The notes: a model not told the origin generated them from the letters alone. Counted from the first letter of the stretch, positions 6,701-15,880 are shown. The stretch is 49,812 nt of DNA from Lapillicoccus sp. (GCF_025353065.1 NZ_JANXRJ010000317.1:1-49812), one strand, 5' to 3'. Translations and numbers: made by a program.

Positions 6701-9254
6701 GCTGGTGTTCCGGGGACCGCCAGGGGCGAGCCTTCCCGGCTAGGAGTGAGGTGAGGTCGGGCTCGAGGGCTGGTCGACCGGTGAGCCAGCCCTGCAGCTG
6801 GACGCCCGTAGGGAGGGCAGATCGTTGGGCTTCGGTCTCGACACCCTCGACGATGCAGGTGAGGTGAAGCTCGGCGGCGAGGCCGATGACGGCGCGCACG
6901 ATGGTCCGACAGGTCGGGTCGTGGAGGAGTCCGGCGGTGAAGGAGCGGTCCACCTTGACCGCGGACACCGGCAGCGTCACGAGGTAGCTCAGGCTGGCGT
7001 AACCGGTGCCGAAGTCGTCAATCGTGATCCCGACACCGTACTGGCGCAGGGTCTCCAGGGTCGTCAGCGCAGAGGGCCCCGCTTCAAGGAGCGAGGATTC
7101 GGTCAGCTCCAGCACGAGATCGTTGGCCGTGAGGCCGTGGGCCCGCAGGGTGACTCGAACATCGTCGATCAGGCTGGCGTGCTGCGCCTGCAAAGCCGAC
7201 ACGTTCACGGCCATCGTGACGTGCGCCATCCCGGGAACTGTTGCACGCCACATGGCGAGCTGGGCGCAGGCCGTGTCCAGCATCAGCATGCCCAGCGGGC
7301 GGATCAGCGCGTTAGACTCGGCGACCGGGATGAAGACGTGCGGGGGAATGATCCCGCCCTGACCGTCGGTGAGACGGGCCAGCGCCTCGAAACCGACCAG
7401 GTCACCGGTCGCCGCGTCGACAACCGGCTGGTACGCCGCGACCAACGTTGGCGCTCCCCCGGGAGCCGGCACCGTGTCGGGTGCGACAGCCCTGCGCAGC
7501 AGCTGCTCCACCCGCCCCCGCTCGGCCAAGGCGGTGCGCAGCCCGTGCTCGAAGACCTCGTAGCGGTCCTTGCCGCCGTGCTTGGCGTGGTACATCGCAG
7601 CGTCGGCGTCGCGCAGGACGTCATCAGCCTTCACCGCGGCAATGCCGGCGTAGGTGATGCCGATACTGGCCGTCACCACATGCTCGACCCCGTCGACCCT
7701 GACCGGCTGCCGCAGCGCCACCGTAAGACGTTCGGCCACTTGGATCGCGAGTTCGCGATCATCGACCGGCTCGACGTGACGGACCTTTCCGACCGGTCCC
7801 ACGTGCGTCTTGTTGACCGGCCCGTCGTTGGTCCCGGAGAGGGGCCTGTTCTGCGGTGCGTCGCCGGGTTCGCGTTTCCAAGGTTCCACGATGACGACGA
7901 ACTCGTCACCCCCAACTCGGGCGATAGTGTCCTGCTCACGCAGAACGGCACGCATCCGGCGGGTGGTCTCGATGAGGACCGCGTCGCCCGCGGCGTGGCC
8001 GGCAGTGTCGTTGACGCGCTTGAACCCGTCGAGGTCGCAGAACAGGACGGCGGCCTCGCGACCGGTCTGCGCCGCACGGGCGAGGGCCTCCTCCAGCCGG
8101 TCCATGAGCAGCGCCCGGTTAGGTAGCCCGGTCAAGGGGTCGTGCAGTGCGCTGTTCTGCAGCACGGCCTCCGCCTCAACGATGTCGGTGACGTCCCGGA
8201 CGACACCCAGGACCTCGATCACGTGGCCGTTGGCGTCGCGGTGGAACGGGGTGACCCGGCGACTCAGCCAGTGCCAGCTGCCGTCCGTGTGCCGCATGCG
8301 GTAGCGGATCTGGAGCACCTGCCCATCGACGAGGTCGGCCGCGGTGACGTTGGCTGCTCGCAGCCGCCCCTGATCCTCGGGGTGGACCAGCGCCGCGATG
8401 ACGCCGGCCCCATACCCGATCAGCACCTCACTGCGGATACCGACGACGTCCTTGCCCGGTGGGGCGTAGACGACTGCGCCGGATCCGAGGTCGGTGACAA
8501 AGGTGAAGTCCGGTGTGGCAGCCAGAACCGCCGACAGCAGCGCCGTGGCCTCTGTGGCCTCCGTAGCCTCGAGGCGCGCCATCTCCAGGTCGGTGACCAC
8601 CGCGTCGTTACCCCACACCCGCTCAGCCGACCCGGCATGTTGACCCACCCCGGGCGGGACATTCAGGTCCGGGTCCAGATACCGGCCCAGGTCCAGGCTC
8701 AGGGGGAGGGTTGACACACCACGGACCGGGCGGGTGACTTGGGAGGCGGACGCCCAGCGACCGTCTGCCGACATCACCGACCGCCAGTCACGGGGCATCG
8801 CCACGACGTCGTAGTCAGGGACAGCACGGAGGGAGTGGACGGCGGGGACGGAGGGGACGGAGGGGATGGAGGGGATGGAGGGGACAGAGTGAGGCCCCAT
8901 CGCCTCCCGCTGGGCGCCACCAGAGACCCCCGCAGTCCGGCACCACTTCTGCACCAACGTCACGCTGTGCTTCGCTGCCTCACGCCGGGTCCGCTTCCCG
9001 GCCCACCGCCGAACCGCCGCGACACCGACCAGCCCGGCCAGCAGTACCACTGCTGTCTCCAGCCGGACGGCGGTGATAATCGGTCCGGTGTCCCCCTGCA
9101 ACTGACGGACCGCGAACGTCACGCCGACACAGCCCGCGACCACCCCAGCGCTGCACCCGACTACGAGGGCCAGCAGCCAGGTATCGGCACGGCGCAGCGA
9201 TCTCGGCCCTTGGTTGCTGCCCTGGCCCACGGGACGCGGATACACCACGTGCAA
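6696..9254 (-). CDS. Membrane PAS-GGDEF-EAL cyclic-di-GMP enzyme
   Basis: This large protein (up to 852 residues) makes or degrades cyclic di-GMP. Two N-terminal membrane helices (about residues 26-50 and 60-84) anchor it. A linker of unknown fold with Ser-Ile-Pro/Ser-Val-Pro repeats follows. A PAS domain with a PAC motif (MRHTDGSWHWLSRRVTPF) comes next, then GGDEF (DPLTGLPNRALLMDRL, DLDGFKRVND, intact GGDEF), then EAL with FEALAR, the ELTES glutamate, DDFGTGYASLSYL and EGVE. Both catalytic signatures look intact. The start is uncertain: TTG at 9254 or GTG at 9248 or 9245, none with a clear ribosome site. It is divergent from a GAF-ANTAR gene. Confidence 0.92.
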   Translation of the reverse strand: MHVVYPRPVGQGSNQGPRSLRRADTWLLALVVGCSAGVVAGCVGVTFAVRQLQGDTGPIITAVRLETAVVLLAGLVGVAAVRRWAGKRTRREAAKHSVTLVQKWCRTAGVSGGAQREAMGPHSVPSIPSIPSVPSVPAVHSLRAVPDYDVVAMPRDWRSVMSADGRWASASQVTRPVRGVSTLPLSLDLGRYLDPDLNVPPGVGQHAGSAERVWGNDAVVTDLEMARLEATEATEATALLSAVLAATPDFTFVTDLGSGAVVYAPPGKDVVGIRSEVLIGYGAGVIAALVHPEDQGRLRAANVTAADLVDGQVLQIRYRMRHTDGSWHWLSRRVTPFHRDANGHVIEVLGVVRDVTDIVEAEAVLQNSALHDPLTGLPNRALLMDRLEEALARAAQTGREAAVLFCDLDGFKRVNDTAGHAAGDAVLIETTRRMRAVLREQDTIARVGGDEFVVIVEPWKREPGDAPQNRPLSGTNDGPVNKTHVGPVGKVRHVEPVDDRELAIQVAERLTVALRQPVRVDGVEHVVTASIGITYAGIAAVKADDVLRDADAAMYHAKHGGKDRYEVFEHGLRTALAERGRVEQLLRRAVAPDTVPAPGGAPTLVAAYQPVVDAATGDLVGFEALARLTDGQGGIIPPHVFIPVAESNALIRPLGMLMLDTACAQLAMWRATVPGMAHVTMAVNVSALQAQHASLIDDVRVTLRAHGLTANDLVLELTESSLLEAGPSALTTLETLRQYGVGITIDDFGTGYASLSYLVTLPVSAVKVDRSFTAGLLHDPTCRTIVRAVIGLAAELHLTCIVEGVETEAQRSALPTGVQLQGWLTGRPALEPDLTSLLAGKARPWRSPEHQH

Positions 9255-9525
9255 GTGTCAACCGGTTCAAAGCCGCAGCACATCAACCAAAAAGACCACC
9301 TTCCTCGGCCAAAGTCCGCCGCCACCTCTGCACCCTCGGTGGGAGGTCGGAAAGAAATCCCCGCCGCGTCTTCCGATTGTTGTCAATCCGAAGCTGCTCT
9401 TTGTGACGAATACCCCAACGACCCACGCGGTTGACGGTCACTCGTGCCCCTTCCTGGGAGCGGTGCGCCCGTCCCCCCGCGTCTTCGGGACCGCATGTAC
9501 GACCGACTGCGTAGGAGGGCCAGCA

Positions 9526-10227
9526 GTGGAGGCCGAAGAGATTATGAGGTGGTTGTCCGGGTTGTCCGCGCCGGACCGGGCGCTGGCCCCGCTGCCGGAA
9601 CGCCTGGGTCTGGCGTGTGTCGCCGTCACTGTCGCCGATGGCGGAGCGATCACCCTGCGATACACGGGCCAAGACCGGGTCACGCTGTTCGCGACCGACT
9701 GGGTCGCTGGCCGCCTGGAGGACCTGCAGGAGGTCGTAGGTGAAGGCCCCGGGTGGGACGCTCACGAGGGGGACGAGGCGGTAAGTGCCGGTCTGGGCGA
9801 CACGACGGCGTGGCCGACCTTCGTTCCGGCTGCGTGGCAGGAGCTCGGGTCGGTGTGGGTGTGTGCGGCCCCGATCCGGGCCGGCGGCGCGCAGGTCGGG
9901 GTCCTGACCCTCTACTGGGCGACGTCCCCGCAGATCGAGCCGGACCTGGTGGCGATTCAGTTCCTGGCCGACGTGGTCGGTGCCGCGTTATATCGCTCGC
10001 CCGAGGCGGACCTCGCTAAGCAGGTGCCGTGGGCCAGCCGGGCTGGGATCCACCAAGCCACCCAAGTTGTGGCGGCCCAGCTCGCTGTCCCTTCCGAGGA
10101 CGCGCTGGCGCTCCTCCGGGCGCACGCCTTCACCAGCGGAAAAGCCCTCAACGCCGTCGCCGAAACGGTCCTCACACACGAGCTGACCTTCAGCCCCACC
10201 CGCGCCAGCAGCAGCGAAGGCGCCTAG
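9526..10227 (+). CDS. GAF-ANTAR sensor, RNA-binding antiterminator
   Basis: The 233-residue protein has an N-terminal GAF-like sensory domain (about residues 10-155) and a C-terminal ANTAR domain (RAGIHQATQVVAAQLAVPSE, then ALALLRAHAFTSGKALNAVA). ANTAR domains bind paired hairpins in mRNA leaders and prevent termination. The GTG at 9526 is chosen because AGGAGG lies 7 bases upstream; longer frames from 9214 lack such a site. It is divergent from the GGDEF-EAL gene with about 270 bp between them, so the two may form a small signalling module. The target leader RNA is unknown. Confidence 0.88.
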   Translation: MEAEEIMRWLSGLSAPDRALAPLPERLGLACVAVTVADGGAITLRYTGQDRVTLFATDWVAGRLEDLQEVVGEGPGWDAHEGDEAVSAGLGDTTAWPTFVPAAWQELGSVWVCAAPIRAGGAQVGVLTLYWATSPQIEPDLVAIQFLADVVGAALYRSPEADLAKQVPWASRAGIHQATQVVAAQLAVPSEDALALLRAHAFTSGKALNAVAETVLTHELTFSPTRASSSEGA

Positions 10228-10315
10228 GGCGTGTCTCCAGTTGCTGGGCGCGTCCTTGAGCGATTGTGGGAGGTGGGCGCTTGACGCATCGTCACGCCCG
10301 TCGTCCCCTCACCGC

Positions 10316-10474
10316 TGGTGTCGCCGAGCACCCCGCTGCCGGAAGGTGCGGGTCGCGACGTATGCCGCCGTCAAGGCCTCCCAGTCGGCGCCCATCGGGT
10401 GCTCGGGGTGGCGGATCCGCCGGGGACGCGACGCCGTCGAGGGAGATGTTGAGGTCGACGCGGACCGCCATGGG
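10316..10474 (-). pseudogene. RibD/dihydrofolate-reductase-like protein, 5' fragment
   Basis: Reading down from an ATG at 10474, the start of a DHFR-like family protein is recognisable: MAVRVDLNISLDGV, then after a one-base frame change GADWEALTAAYVATRTFRQ. The frame ends after about 50 residues where the family has roughly 200. It is therefore a truncated and frameshifted remnant. It lies immediately downstream of the broken YCII gene on the same strand. Confidence 0.7.
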
Positions 10475-10507
10475 AGTTCCTCCGGGAGCGTGGTTGCTCG
10501 ACGTATC

Positions 10508-10913
10508 TCACGGCGAAGCCTCGGACGGCGTCTCGTTCTGGGACGGCGTGCAGTGTGGGAAGCGGTGCACCTCCTGGCGCCAGCCGACGGCGGTCGCGAT
10601 CCTGCCGGCCCAGTACCGCGCCTCGGCATAGCCCGGCACGTCCACGACCGCGAAGCCGCCGAGATGCTCCTTGGTTTCGACGTACGGGCCGTCAGTGAAG
10701 ACTGACGTGCCGCTGCTCGCGTCGACGCTGCACACGACGCTCGAACCGTCCAGGCCGACGTCGCTGAAGATGAAGACACCGGCTACGGTCATTTCCTCGA
10801 TCACCACCCTGCTGACGTTGCCCCGCTCGCGCAGTTCCGCCATTTGTGAGGTCGGGCACACACTCGTCGTTGAAGGCGATCAAGTAGGGGTCCAAACCGG
10901 CTGGTACGGACAT
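10508..10913 (-). pseudogene. YCII/DGPF-domain protein, frameshifted
   Basis: The C-terminal part is clear: AELRERG, VIEEMTVAGVFIFSD, FTDGPYVETKEHLGGFAVVD, then RYWAGRIATAVGWRQEVHRFP. This is the YCII fold, a small enzyme or adaptor family often near ECF sigma factors. The beginning (YLIAFNDECVPDLT) lies in another frame; the break is one extra base near 10845. The first frame also joins directly onto DinB-like residues (LASGMSVPAGLDPYL), so the original start is lost. Function is probably abolished. Confidence 0.8.
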
Positions 10914-11311
10914 GCCCGAGGCGAGCTTGGCGTCGGTTGCCCGAGCTCCCAGCCCAGCAGCCGCTGGGTAAGCCGACGCATCCCCCACCCGGCGAGCCGC
11001 AGGCCAATCACCTAGGCCCCGGCGGCGCCGCCGACGAAGTTCACCCAGTTATAAGGGCGGGTCGCGGTGGAGAGGGCGCTGGTGTACCGGCCGGACGCCA
11101 ACGCCGGTAGGTGAGAGAGCCCGCCCGTCACAGGCAGCAGCGCGCAGGCGATGTGCTGATCGAACGCCATGTGCCACAACAGCTGCGGGTTCGTCCATCC
11201 GGTGCCATCGGTCGCCCCGTCAAGCCGATCAGTCCACCCGGTCGCCAGCAGGACCTCGAAGTCCCGCGCCATCCATTGCAAGTCGAGACGCACCTGGTCC
11301 GGCAGCTCCAC
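10914..11311 (-). pseudogene. DinB-superfamily protein remnant
   Basis: From ATG 11311 a 99-residue frame gives LDLQWMARDFEVLLATGWTD, GWTNPQLLWHMAFDQHIA and TRPYNWVNFVGGAAGA, typical of a DinB-like four-helix protein. It then meets TAG at 11012. The same frame continues after the stop with family-like sequence (VIGLRLAGWGMRRLTQRLLGW), and a further frame change gives TDAKLASGMSVPAGLDPYL. At least one nonsense and one frameshift therefore break it, and its end is fused into the YCII remnant. Confidence 0.65.
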
Positions 11312-11488
11312 AACACGCTACGCCGCCCGCGAGGGACGCTGACACTCCTCACCCCGGCTGCCGAAATTCGGCACCGGCGGATGGCCGGCACCACCTCGAG
11401 GCCATAAGTATTCACGGTGACCTGGCGACGCACCTGCGTCCTATCGCCGCGTATCGATTTTCACCAGCGGGGGGCCGCAGCACATTGC

Positions 11489-12067
11489 CTATGAACCTAG
11501 CGGTGTGCCTTCGAGTCTGCGGACGCAGACCCACGTCATGATCTCGGCGATGGTGTCGCCCATCGGTCGTGCTTCTGGCTCGGCAAGCCACGCGTCGAGG
11601 GCGACGTGAAAGATCAATGCGCCCGTCTCGGCGAATATGGTGGCGCTGCGCTGCGCTTCGCCTCGATCGACGAACGCGGTTCGCGCTGCCGCGACGAGGT
11701 CGGCCCGCTTCCGGGCATCGCGGTCCCGCAGGGAGTCGTCGGCGTTGATCATCCGCCGCCACGCCGCCGTCTCCTCCCGTCGCCCGTCAAAACGCGTTGC
11801 CGCGACCTCGTCGAGCACCAGGCGGATGACGTCGATCGGCTCCAGTTCTGGCGGGGCCTCGCTGATCAGGCGCGCCGCGGCCCGCGGGATCTCGTCCCCG
11901 CCGAAGATGACCTCTCGCTTGTCGGCGAAGTAGCGGAAGAACGTCCTGGTGGTCAGGCCGGCGCGAGCGGTGATCTGCGGGACCGTCGTCGCCGCGTAGC
12001 CCTGCTCCCCGAACAGGTCGAACGCCGCCCGTTCGAGACGCCCACGCGCATCCGGAGCCCATCTCAT
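11489..12067 (-). CDS. TetR-family repressor
   Basis: The TetR helix-turn-helix lies at the N-terminus (RLERAAFDLFGEQGYAATTV, then ITARAGLTTRTFFRYFADKRE), followed by a helical ligand-binding domain with ETAAWRRMINADDSLRDRD. From the ATG at 12067 it has 192 residues, a normal TetR length. A longer GTG frame from 12115 would begin inside the operator region and adds no domain residues. It is divergent from a zinc-type reductase gene that is now broken. Two 17-bp dyads between them are its likely binding sites. Confidence 0.88.
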   Translation of the reverse strand: MRWAPDARGRLERAAFDLFGEQGYAATTVPQITARAGLTTRTFFRYFADKREVIFGGDEIPRAAARLISEAPPELEPIDVIRLVLDEVAATRFDGRREETAAWRRMINADDSLRDRDARKRADLVAAARTAFVDRGEAQRSATIFAETGALIFHVALDAWLAEPEARPMGDTIAEIMTWVCVRRLEGTPLGS

Positions 12068-12083
12068 CTGCCCATCGTAATCG

Positions 12084-12125
12084 ATGACACGTCGTGTCAT
12101 ACTCGTCGATGACACGGCATGTCAT
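12084..12125. promoter_or_regulatory. Tandem TetR operators
   Basis: ATGACACGTCGTGTCAT (12084-12100) is a perfect 17-bp palindrome. ATGACACGGCATGTCAT (12109-12125) is the same dyad with one mismatch. The centres are 25 bp apart. Placement between divergent tetR and reductase genes fits autorepression plus target control. Confidence 0.8.
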
Positions 12126-12212
12126 CAACGGATGAGTTGGCCCACAATGACCCGATCACGATGGACCCGACGCCACGCCGGCAGCACCACCGGCTGCCCC
12201 GGCGGTGACCCG

Positions 12213-13265
12213 ATGAGCGACACCAACGAGGCTCAGTGGCTCCTGTCGACCATGGGCCGGTTCGAGGTAGGCCCTGCCCCACTACCCACAGCTGGACCAG
12301 GGGAAGTCGTCCTGAAGGTCCGCGCCGTCGCCATGAACCCCGTCGATGCCATCACCGGCCCACTGCGGCGGATCGTCACGCCGTGGGGGCGCTATCCCAC
12401 CGTGATCGGCAGCGACGTCGCCGGAGAGATCGTCGAGATCGGTCAAGAGGTCACCCGGCTGCGCCCCGGCGACCGCGTGCTTGGCTACGCGGCGGGCCAG
12501 GAGCGAGCTCGCAACACCCCAGCCGAAGGCGGCTTCCAGCGGTACGTGGTCGTCCTGGCGAGGGTCTGTACAGCCATCCCTGACCACGTCGCCTTCGAGA
12601 CGCCGCGGTGGTGCCGCTCGGGCTCTCGACAGCGGCGGCCGGACTGTTCGAGCCCGACCAGATCGGTCTCCCTTACCCCGGGCCCGTGGCGGAACCGCGT
12701 CATGACGTGGCGCTCGTCTGGGGCGCCTCAACCAGCGTCGGGTGCAACGCCGTGGAACTCGCGCGGGCCAGCGGATACACCGTGCTCGCCACCGCGGGCA
12801 CCACGAACCACGAGTATGTCCGCTCGCTCGGGGCCGAGGCGGTCTTCGACTACCGCCAACCAGATGTCGACGACAAGGTCCTCACCACCCTCGGTGATCG
12901 CCCCCTGGCCGGAACCATGGCCATCGGGCAGGGCTCCTTGACGCACGCCCTGCGCATCGCGCGTCGCAGCACCGGCACGAAGCGGATCGCGTCCGCCTAC
13001 CCCGACCCCGTCACGAAGGCCCCGGGCGCTGATCGCGCGGACACGGGGACTGCACGTCAGCAGCATCTGGGGCGGCACCCCAGTCCATTCAGCCATCGGG
13101 CCAGCCATCTTCCAGGACTTCCTCCCTGCGGCACTGGGGGACGGGCGGTTCCGTCCCGCACCGGACCCGATGGTCACCGGCCACGGGCTACCTGCCGTGC
13201 CCCACGCGCTCGACACCCTCCGGGCCGGTGTGTCCGCAACCAAGATCGTCGTCACCCTCGACTGA
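12213..13265 (+). pseudogene. Zinc-type alcohol dehydrogenase-like reductase, two frameshifts
   Basis: An MDR-family reductase is readable in three frames. Frame one (from ATG 12213) gives GEVVLKVRAVAMNPVDAITGP and GDRVLGYAAG. After FE, near 12598, a base is missing and the reading continues with VVPLGLSTAAAGLF and VWGASTSVGCNAVELARASG (NADPH-binding). Near 13020 an extra C shifts it back, giving LHVSSIWGGTPVHSAIGPAIF and a stop at 13263. The gene has full family length but is broken twice, by -1 and +1. It was probably the target of the divergent TetR. An alternative is sequencing error in GC runs. Confidence 0.85.
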
Positions 13266-13308
13266 CCCCGACGCAGCCGACACAGACTCGATGAACAGGA
13301 GAGACAGC

Positions 13309-13956
13309 TTGGACACGCAAAAGACCTACCTGGTGTTCGGCGCCACCGGTCACACCGGTCAGCACTTCACCTCGCTCGCTCTGCAGAACGGGCACCGAGT
13401 CAAGGCGCTAGCACGGACACCGGGCAAGCTCACCAGCAGGAACCCGAACCTCGAGGTTCACCACGGAACCATCACCGACCCTCCCGACCTGGACCCCCTC
13501 CTCGACGGCGTCGACGCCGTCGTGTCCATGCTGGGCGACGCGCAACTGCAGCAGACCAGCCCCATCAACACCGCCTTCATCCGCAAACTCATCCCCGCAA
13601 TGCGGCGCACCGGCGTCACCCGCTTCCTCTACCAAGCCGGCGGACTCAGCGCAGCACCCGGCACACGACTGTCGCCGGCGCTGTGGACAGTGCGGAACAC
13701 CATCGCTCGCAGCTACATCGGCCAGCACCAAGACAACGAGGCGGTGATGCGCTACCTGACCGACGACGCCATGGACATCGAGTGGATGGTGCACCGCGCC
13801 GGAATCGGCTCAGACGGCCCGTCCAAAGGTGTCCTCGAACGATCACACAAGCGCATGAGCATCGCCACATTCCTCGACTGCGCGTCCTACAACTACCGTC
13901 TCCTCTCCGATCCGACAGCCATCCACACCTGCGACCCCAGCGCCTACCAAAACTAG
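13309..13956 (+). CDS. NmrA/SDR-like NAD(P)-binding protein
   Basis: This is a short atypical SDR of the NAD(P)H-azoreductase/NmrA kind (215 residues). GATGHTGQH at the N-terminus is the dinucleotide-binding loop, followed by LARTPGKL, GVDAVVSMLGDAQ and FLYQAGGLSA. I choose TTG 13309 because AGGAGA lies 6 bases upstream; an in-frame ATG at 13291 has no ribosome site. It lies 43 bp after the broken reductase on the same strand, so both may have been expressed from the TetR-controlled promoter. Probable role: redox or quinone detoxification; substrate unknown. Confidence 0.82.
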   Translation: MDTQKTYLVFGATGHTGQHFTSLALQNGHRVKALARTPGKLTSRNPNLEVHHGTITDPPDLDPLLDGVDAVVSMLGDAQLQQTSPINTAFIRKLIPAMRRTGVTRFLYQAGGLSAAPGTRLSPALWTVRNTIARSYIGQHQDNEAVMRYLTDDAMDIEWMVHRAGIGSDGPSKGVLERSHKRMSIATFLDCASYNYRLLSDPTAIHTCDPSAYQN

Positions 13957-14140
13957 ACGGCTGGGCGACGACGACGGCGCTCGCCCGACCCGCGCGGCCG
14001 ATGGGCAAAGGCGTTCGGTGCGAAACGCGACCCGCGTTCTTCCGCCGCGTTGCTTCCGCCCCTTCCGCCTCCTGACGGGGCTGCGCCGGCGATGGACTTC
14101 ACGATGGATGGCTGACGAAGCCGAGCAGGAATCGTGAGCA

Positions 14141-14575
14141 CTAAAACATACCCTCGTGGTTTCGTGCCTTCTGCGCCACTTTCGTGACGTCGACGCCGTA
14201 TGCCTGGCGTCCCATCGACGCAAACGCGGCCAACCTGATTCCAGCCCGCTGAAAAAGCCGCTCCGCCCCGACCAGGTTCCCGCGAGCAGCATGGGTGAGA
14301 GCCACGCAGACCTGCGCCAGTCCCTGCCACAGATCCCCCTCCTCGGTCGGTCCGCTTTTCACCGTGCCTCGAGGACCTCGTGGGCCGCGTAGGAGCGGCC
14401 GGCGTCAATGAGTTCTCTCGCCTTCTTCAGCGCCTCGTTCGTCGCCAGGGGTTCCGCCGACACCGGCTCGACACCCTCAGCGCCGTAGGGCAGCAGACGG
14501 CCCAGCGCGTCTCGGGGCCTCGCCTGACGAGCGCGACCCTTAGTGTCCCGATCCCGCTCTGTTCCCGTTACGACA
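14141..14575 (-). pseudogene. DUF309 protein remnant
   Basis: Two frames together give a DUF309-like sequence: ARPRDALGRLLPYGAEGVEP, LIDAGRSYAAHEVLEAR, then after a missing G (CGGTGA where CGGTGG is expected, near 14366) KSGPTEEGDLWQGLAQVCVAL and ARGNLVGAERLFQRAG. The gene also lacks a start codon, because an upstream TGA precedes the first family residues. DUF309 proteins are small helical proteins of unknown function. The stretch 13957-14140 next to it holds nothing I recognise. Confidence 0.7.
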
Positions 14576-14658
14576 TTGGCCTTTCAGAAGAGAGCGAGAG
14601 CCTGCTGCCTCCCGCTTGCGTCTCTTCGCTGCGAGCGTGCCTACCGCGGCGGCGCCGG

Positions 14659-15348
14659 TTATCGGGGGTGGGGTAGTACGTGCGCGAGTTGGGCGCGGAA
14701 GAGGACGTCGTCGTTAAGGAGCTCGCGGGGCAGGCTGCCGGTGACGGCTAGTCCCACGGCACCGTGGACGAGGGTGTAGGCCTGAACGAGGAACATCAGC
14801 AGCTGGGCGTCGCGGGGGACGCCTGCGGCGTCGGCCCAGCGACGGAAGTGGCGTTGCAGGGCCGCTGGGACCGGTGGCCCGGCCGGTAGTTCGACCTCAC
14901 CCGACGCGACGGCGGCGGCGAGGGGGTCTGTGAGAGCCCGGACCGCCTTGTCCTTGGCGTCCAGGAGGGCCGGACGGTCCTTCAGCCGGGTCGCGGTCGC
15001 ACTGTGGGCGAGCTCGAACAGCGCTGGGTGGTTCATCGCCCAGGTGCGGTAGGCCAGCGCGGCCTCGGTCCAGGCGTGGATGGATCCGCGTCGCCGGCCG
15101 CCGGCGGTGATGGTCTCAGTGGCGAGGTCGGTGAAGGCCTCGACGATGAGCGCCGTGAGCAGGTCGTCGCGCGAGGGGTAGTAGTAGTGGACTCCTGCGG
15201 CGGCCATGCCGAGCCTGGTGGCGATGCCGCGCAGCGTCACCGCGTCCGGCCCGGACTGGGCCAGGAGCGCCCGAGCGGCGTCGCGGATCTCGATGAGGGT
15301 CGCCTCGCGCCGCTCCGCGCGGCGGGTCGGCGTCGTGGTCACGGGCAC
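14659..15348 (-). CDS. TetR-family regulator
   Basis: At 229 residues it has an N-terminal TetR domain (IRDAARALLAQSGPDAVTL, then GIATRLGMAAAGVHYYYPSRDDLL) and a longer effector domain of the WHG type (HPALFELAHSATATRLKDRP). The start is GTG 15348. It follows the SRPBCC gene on the same strand by 20 bp, so they form a two-gene operon. The dyad upstream of the operon (15862-15880) is its likely operator. Confidence 0.88.
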   Translation of the reverse strand: MPVTTTPTRRAERREATLIEIRDAARALLAQSGPDAVTLRGIATRLGMAAAGVHYYYPSRDDLLTALIVEAFTDLATETITAGGRRRGSIHAWTEAALAYRTWAMNHPALFELAHSATATRLKDRPALLDAKDKAVRALTDPLAAAVASGEVELPAGPPVPAALQRHFRRWADAAGVPRDAQLLMFLVQAYTLVHGAVGLAVTGSLPRELLNDDVLFRAQLAHVLPHPR

Positions 15349-15368
15349 CGGCCGAGTCTAGGTCTGCG

Positions 15369-15827
15369 TCAGCCCGCTGCCGTCGTGCCCGCTTCAGTGG
15401 ATGTCGGCGGCCCCGCCTCGACCCGCTGCACCAAGTTGTCCATGGCTACCCGCATGCCCTTGTGGAAGCGGCGCTGCATCAGGGGTCGGTACAGCCACGC
15501 GAGTGGCCCGGACACCTCGGCGCCGTGGGTGATGCGCAGCAGGCCGCCCGGCAGATCGCTCAGCCCATGCGTGAACGCGAATGCCGCGCCTGGGGCGGAC
15601 GACACCTCGGTGTAGCTGATCAACGGGGTGACCTGGCTGTACACGAACGGGGCAGCTGGTCCCCTGGCCGGGTGGTTGCGGCCCCGGACACCGAGTTCGA
15701 TCGGTCCCTCGGACTCGATCCGTTCGATCAGCGGATCCCACGAAGGCGCCAGGTCGGTCGCCTCGTACCACGCCCACACCGTCTCCCGTACGGTCCGGGC
15801 GTCACCGGAGACCTCGACCTTCCACAT
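15369..15827 (-). CDS. SRPBCC (polyketide cyclase/START-like) protein
   Basis: This 152-residue helix-grip protein begins MWKVEVSGDARTVRETVWAWYEATDLAPSWDP and ends in the long C-terminal helix PLMQRRFHKGMRVAMDNLV, typical of the START-like/SRPBCC cavity fold that binds hydrophobic ligands. The frame is open upstream to 16043, but family similarity starts at ATG 15827, which has a weak GGGGTA ribosome site. It is first in an operon with the TetR gene. Role unknown; ligand sequestration or a cyclase-like function is possible. Confidence 0.82.
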   Translation of the reverse strand: MWKVEVSGDARTVRETVWAWYEATDLAPSWDPLIERIESEGPIELGVRGRNHPARGPAAPFVYSQVTPLISYTEVSSAPGAAFAFTHGLSDLPGGLLRITHGAEVSGPLAWLYRPLMQRRFHKGMRVAMDNLVQRVEAGPPTSTEAGTTAAG

Positions 15828-15861
15828 TGCTACCCCGTTCGCTCGTGAAGCGGTGACTGAT

Positions 15862-15880
15862 GTTTGAGCACCACTCAAAC
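15862..15880. promoter_or_regulatory. Operator of the SRPBCC-TetR operon
   Basis: GTTTGAG-caccA-CTCAAAC is a perfect 7-bp-arm inverted repeat. A further half-site (GAGTTGAG, 15884-15891) lies just beyond, giving overlapping dyads. It is centred about 45 bp upstream of the SRPBCC start. Confidence 0.7.

Noticed and set aside
13953..14408. A 151-codon minus-strand ORF between the NmrA-like gene and DUF309
   Set aside because: It is Arg/Gly-rich without motifs and overlaps the DUF309 remnant in a different frame, which explains the conservation better.
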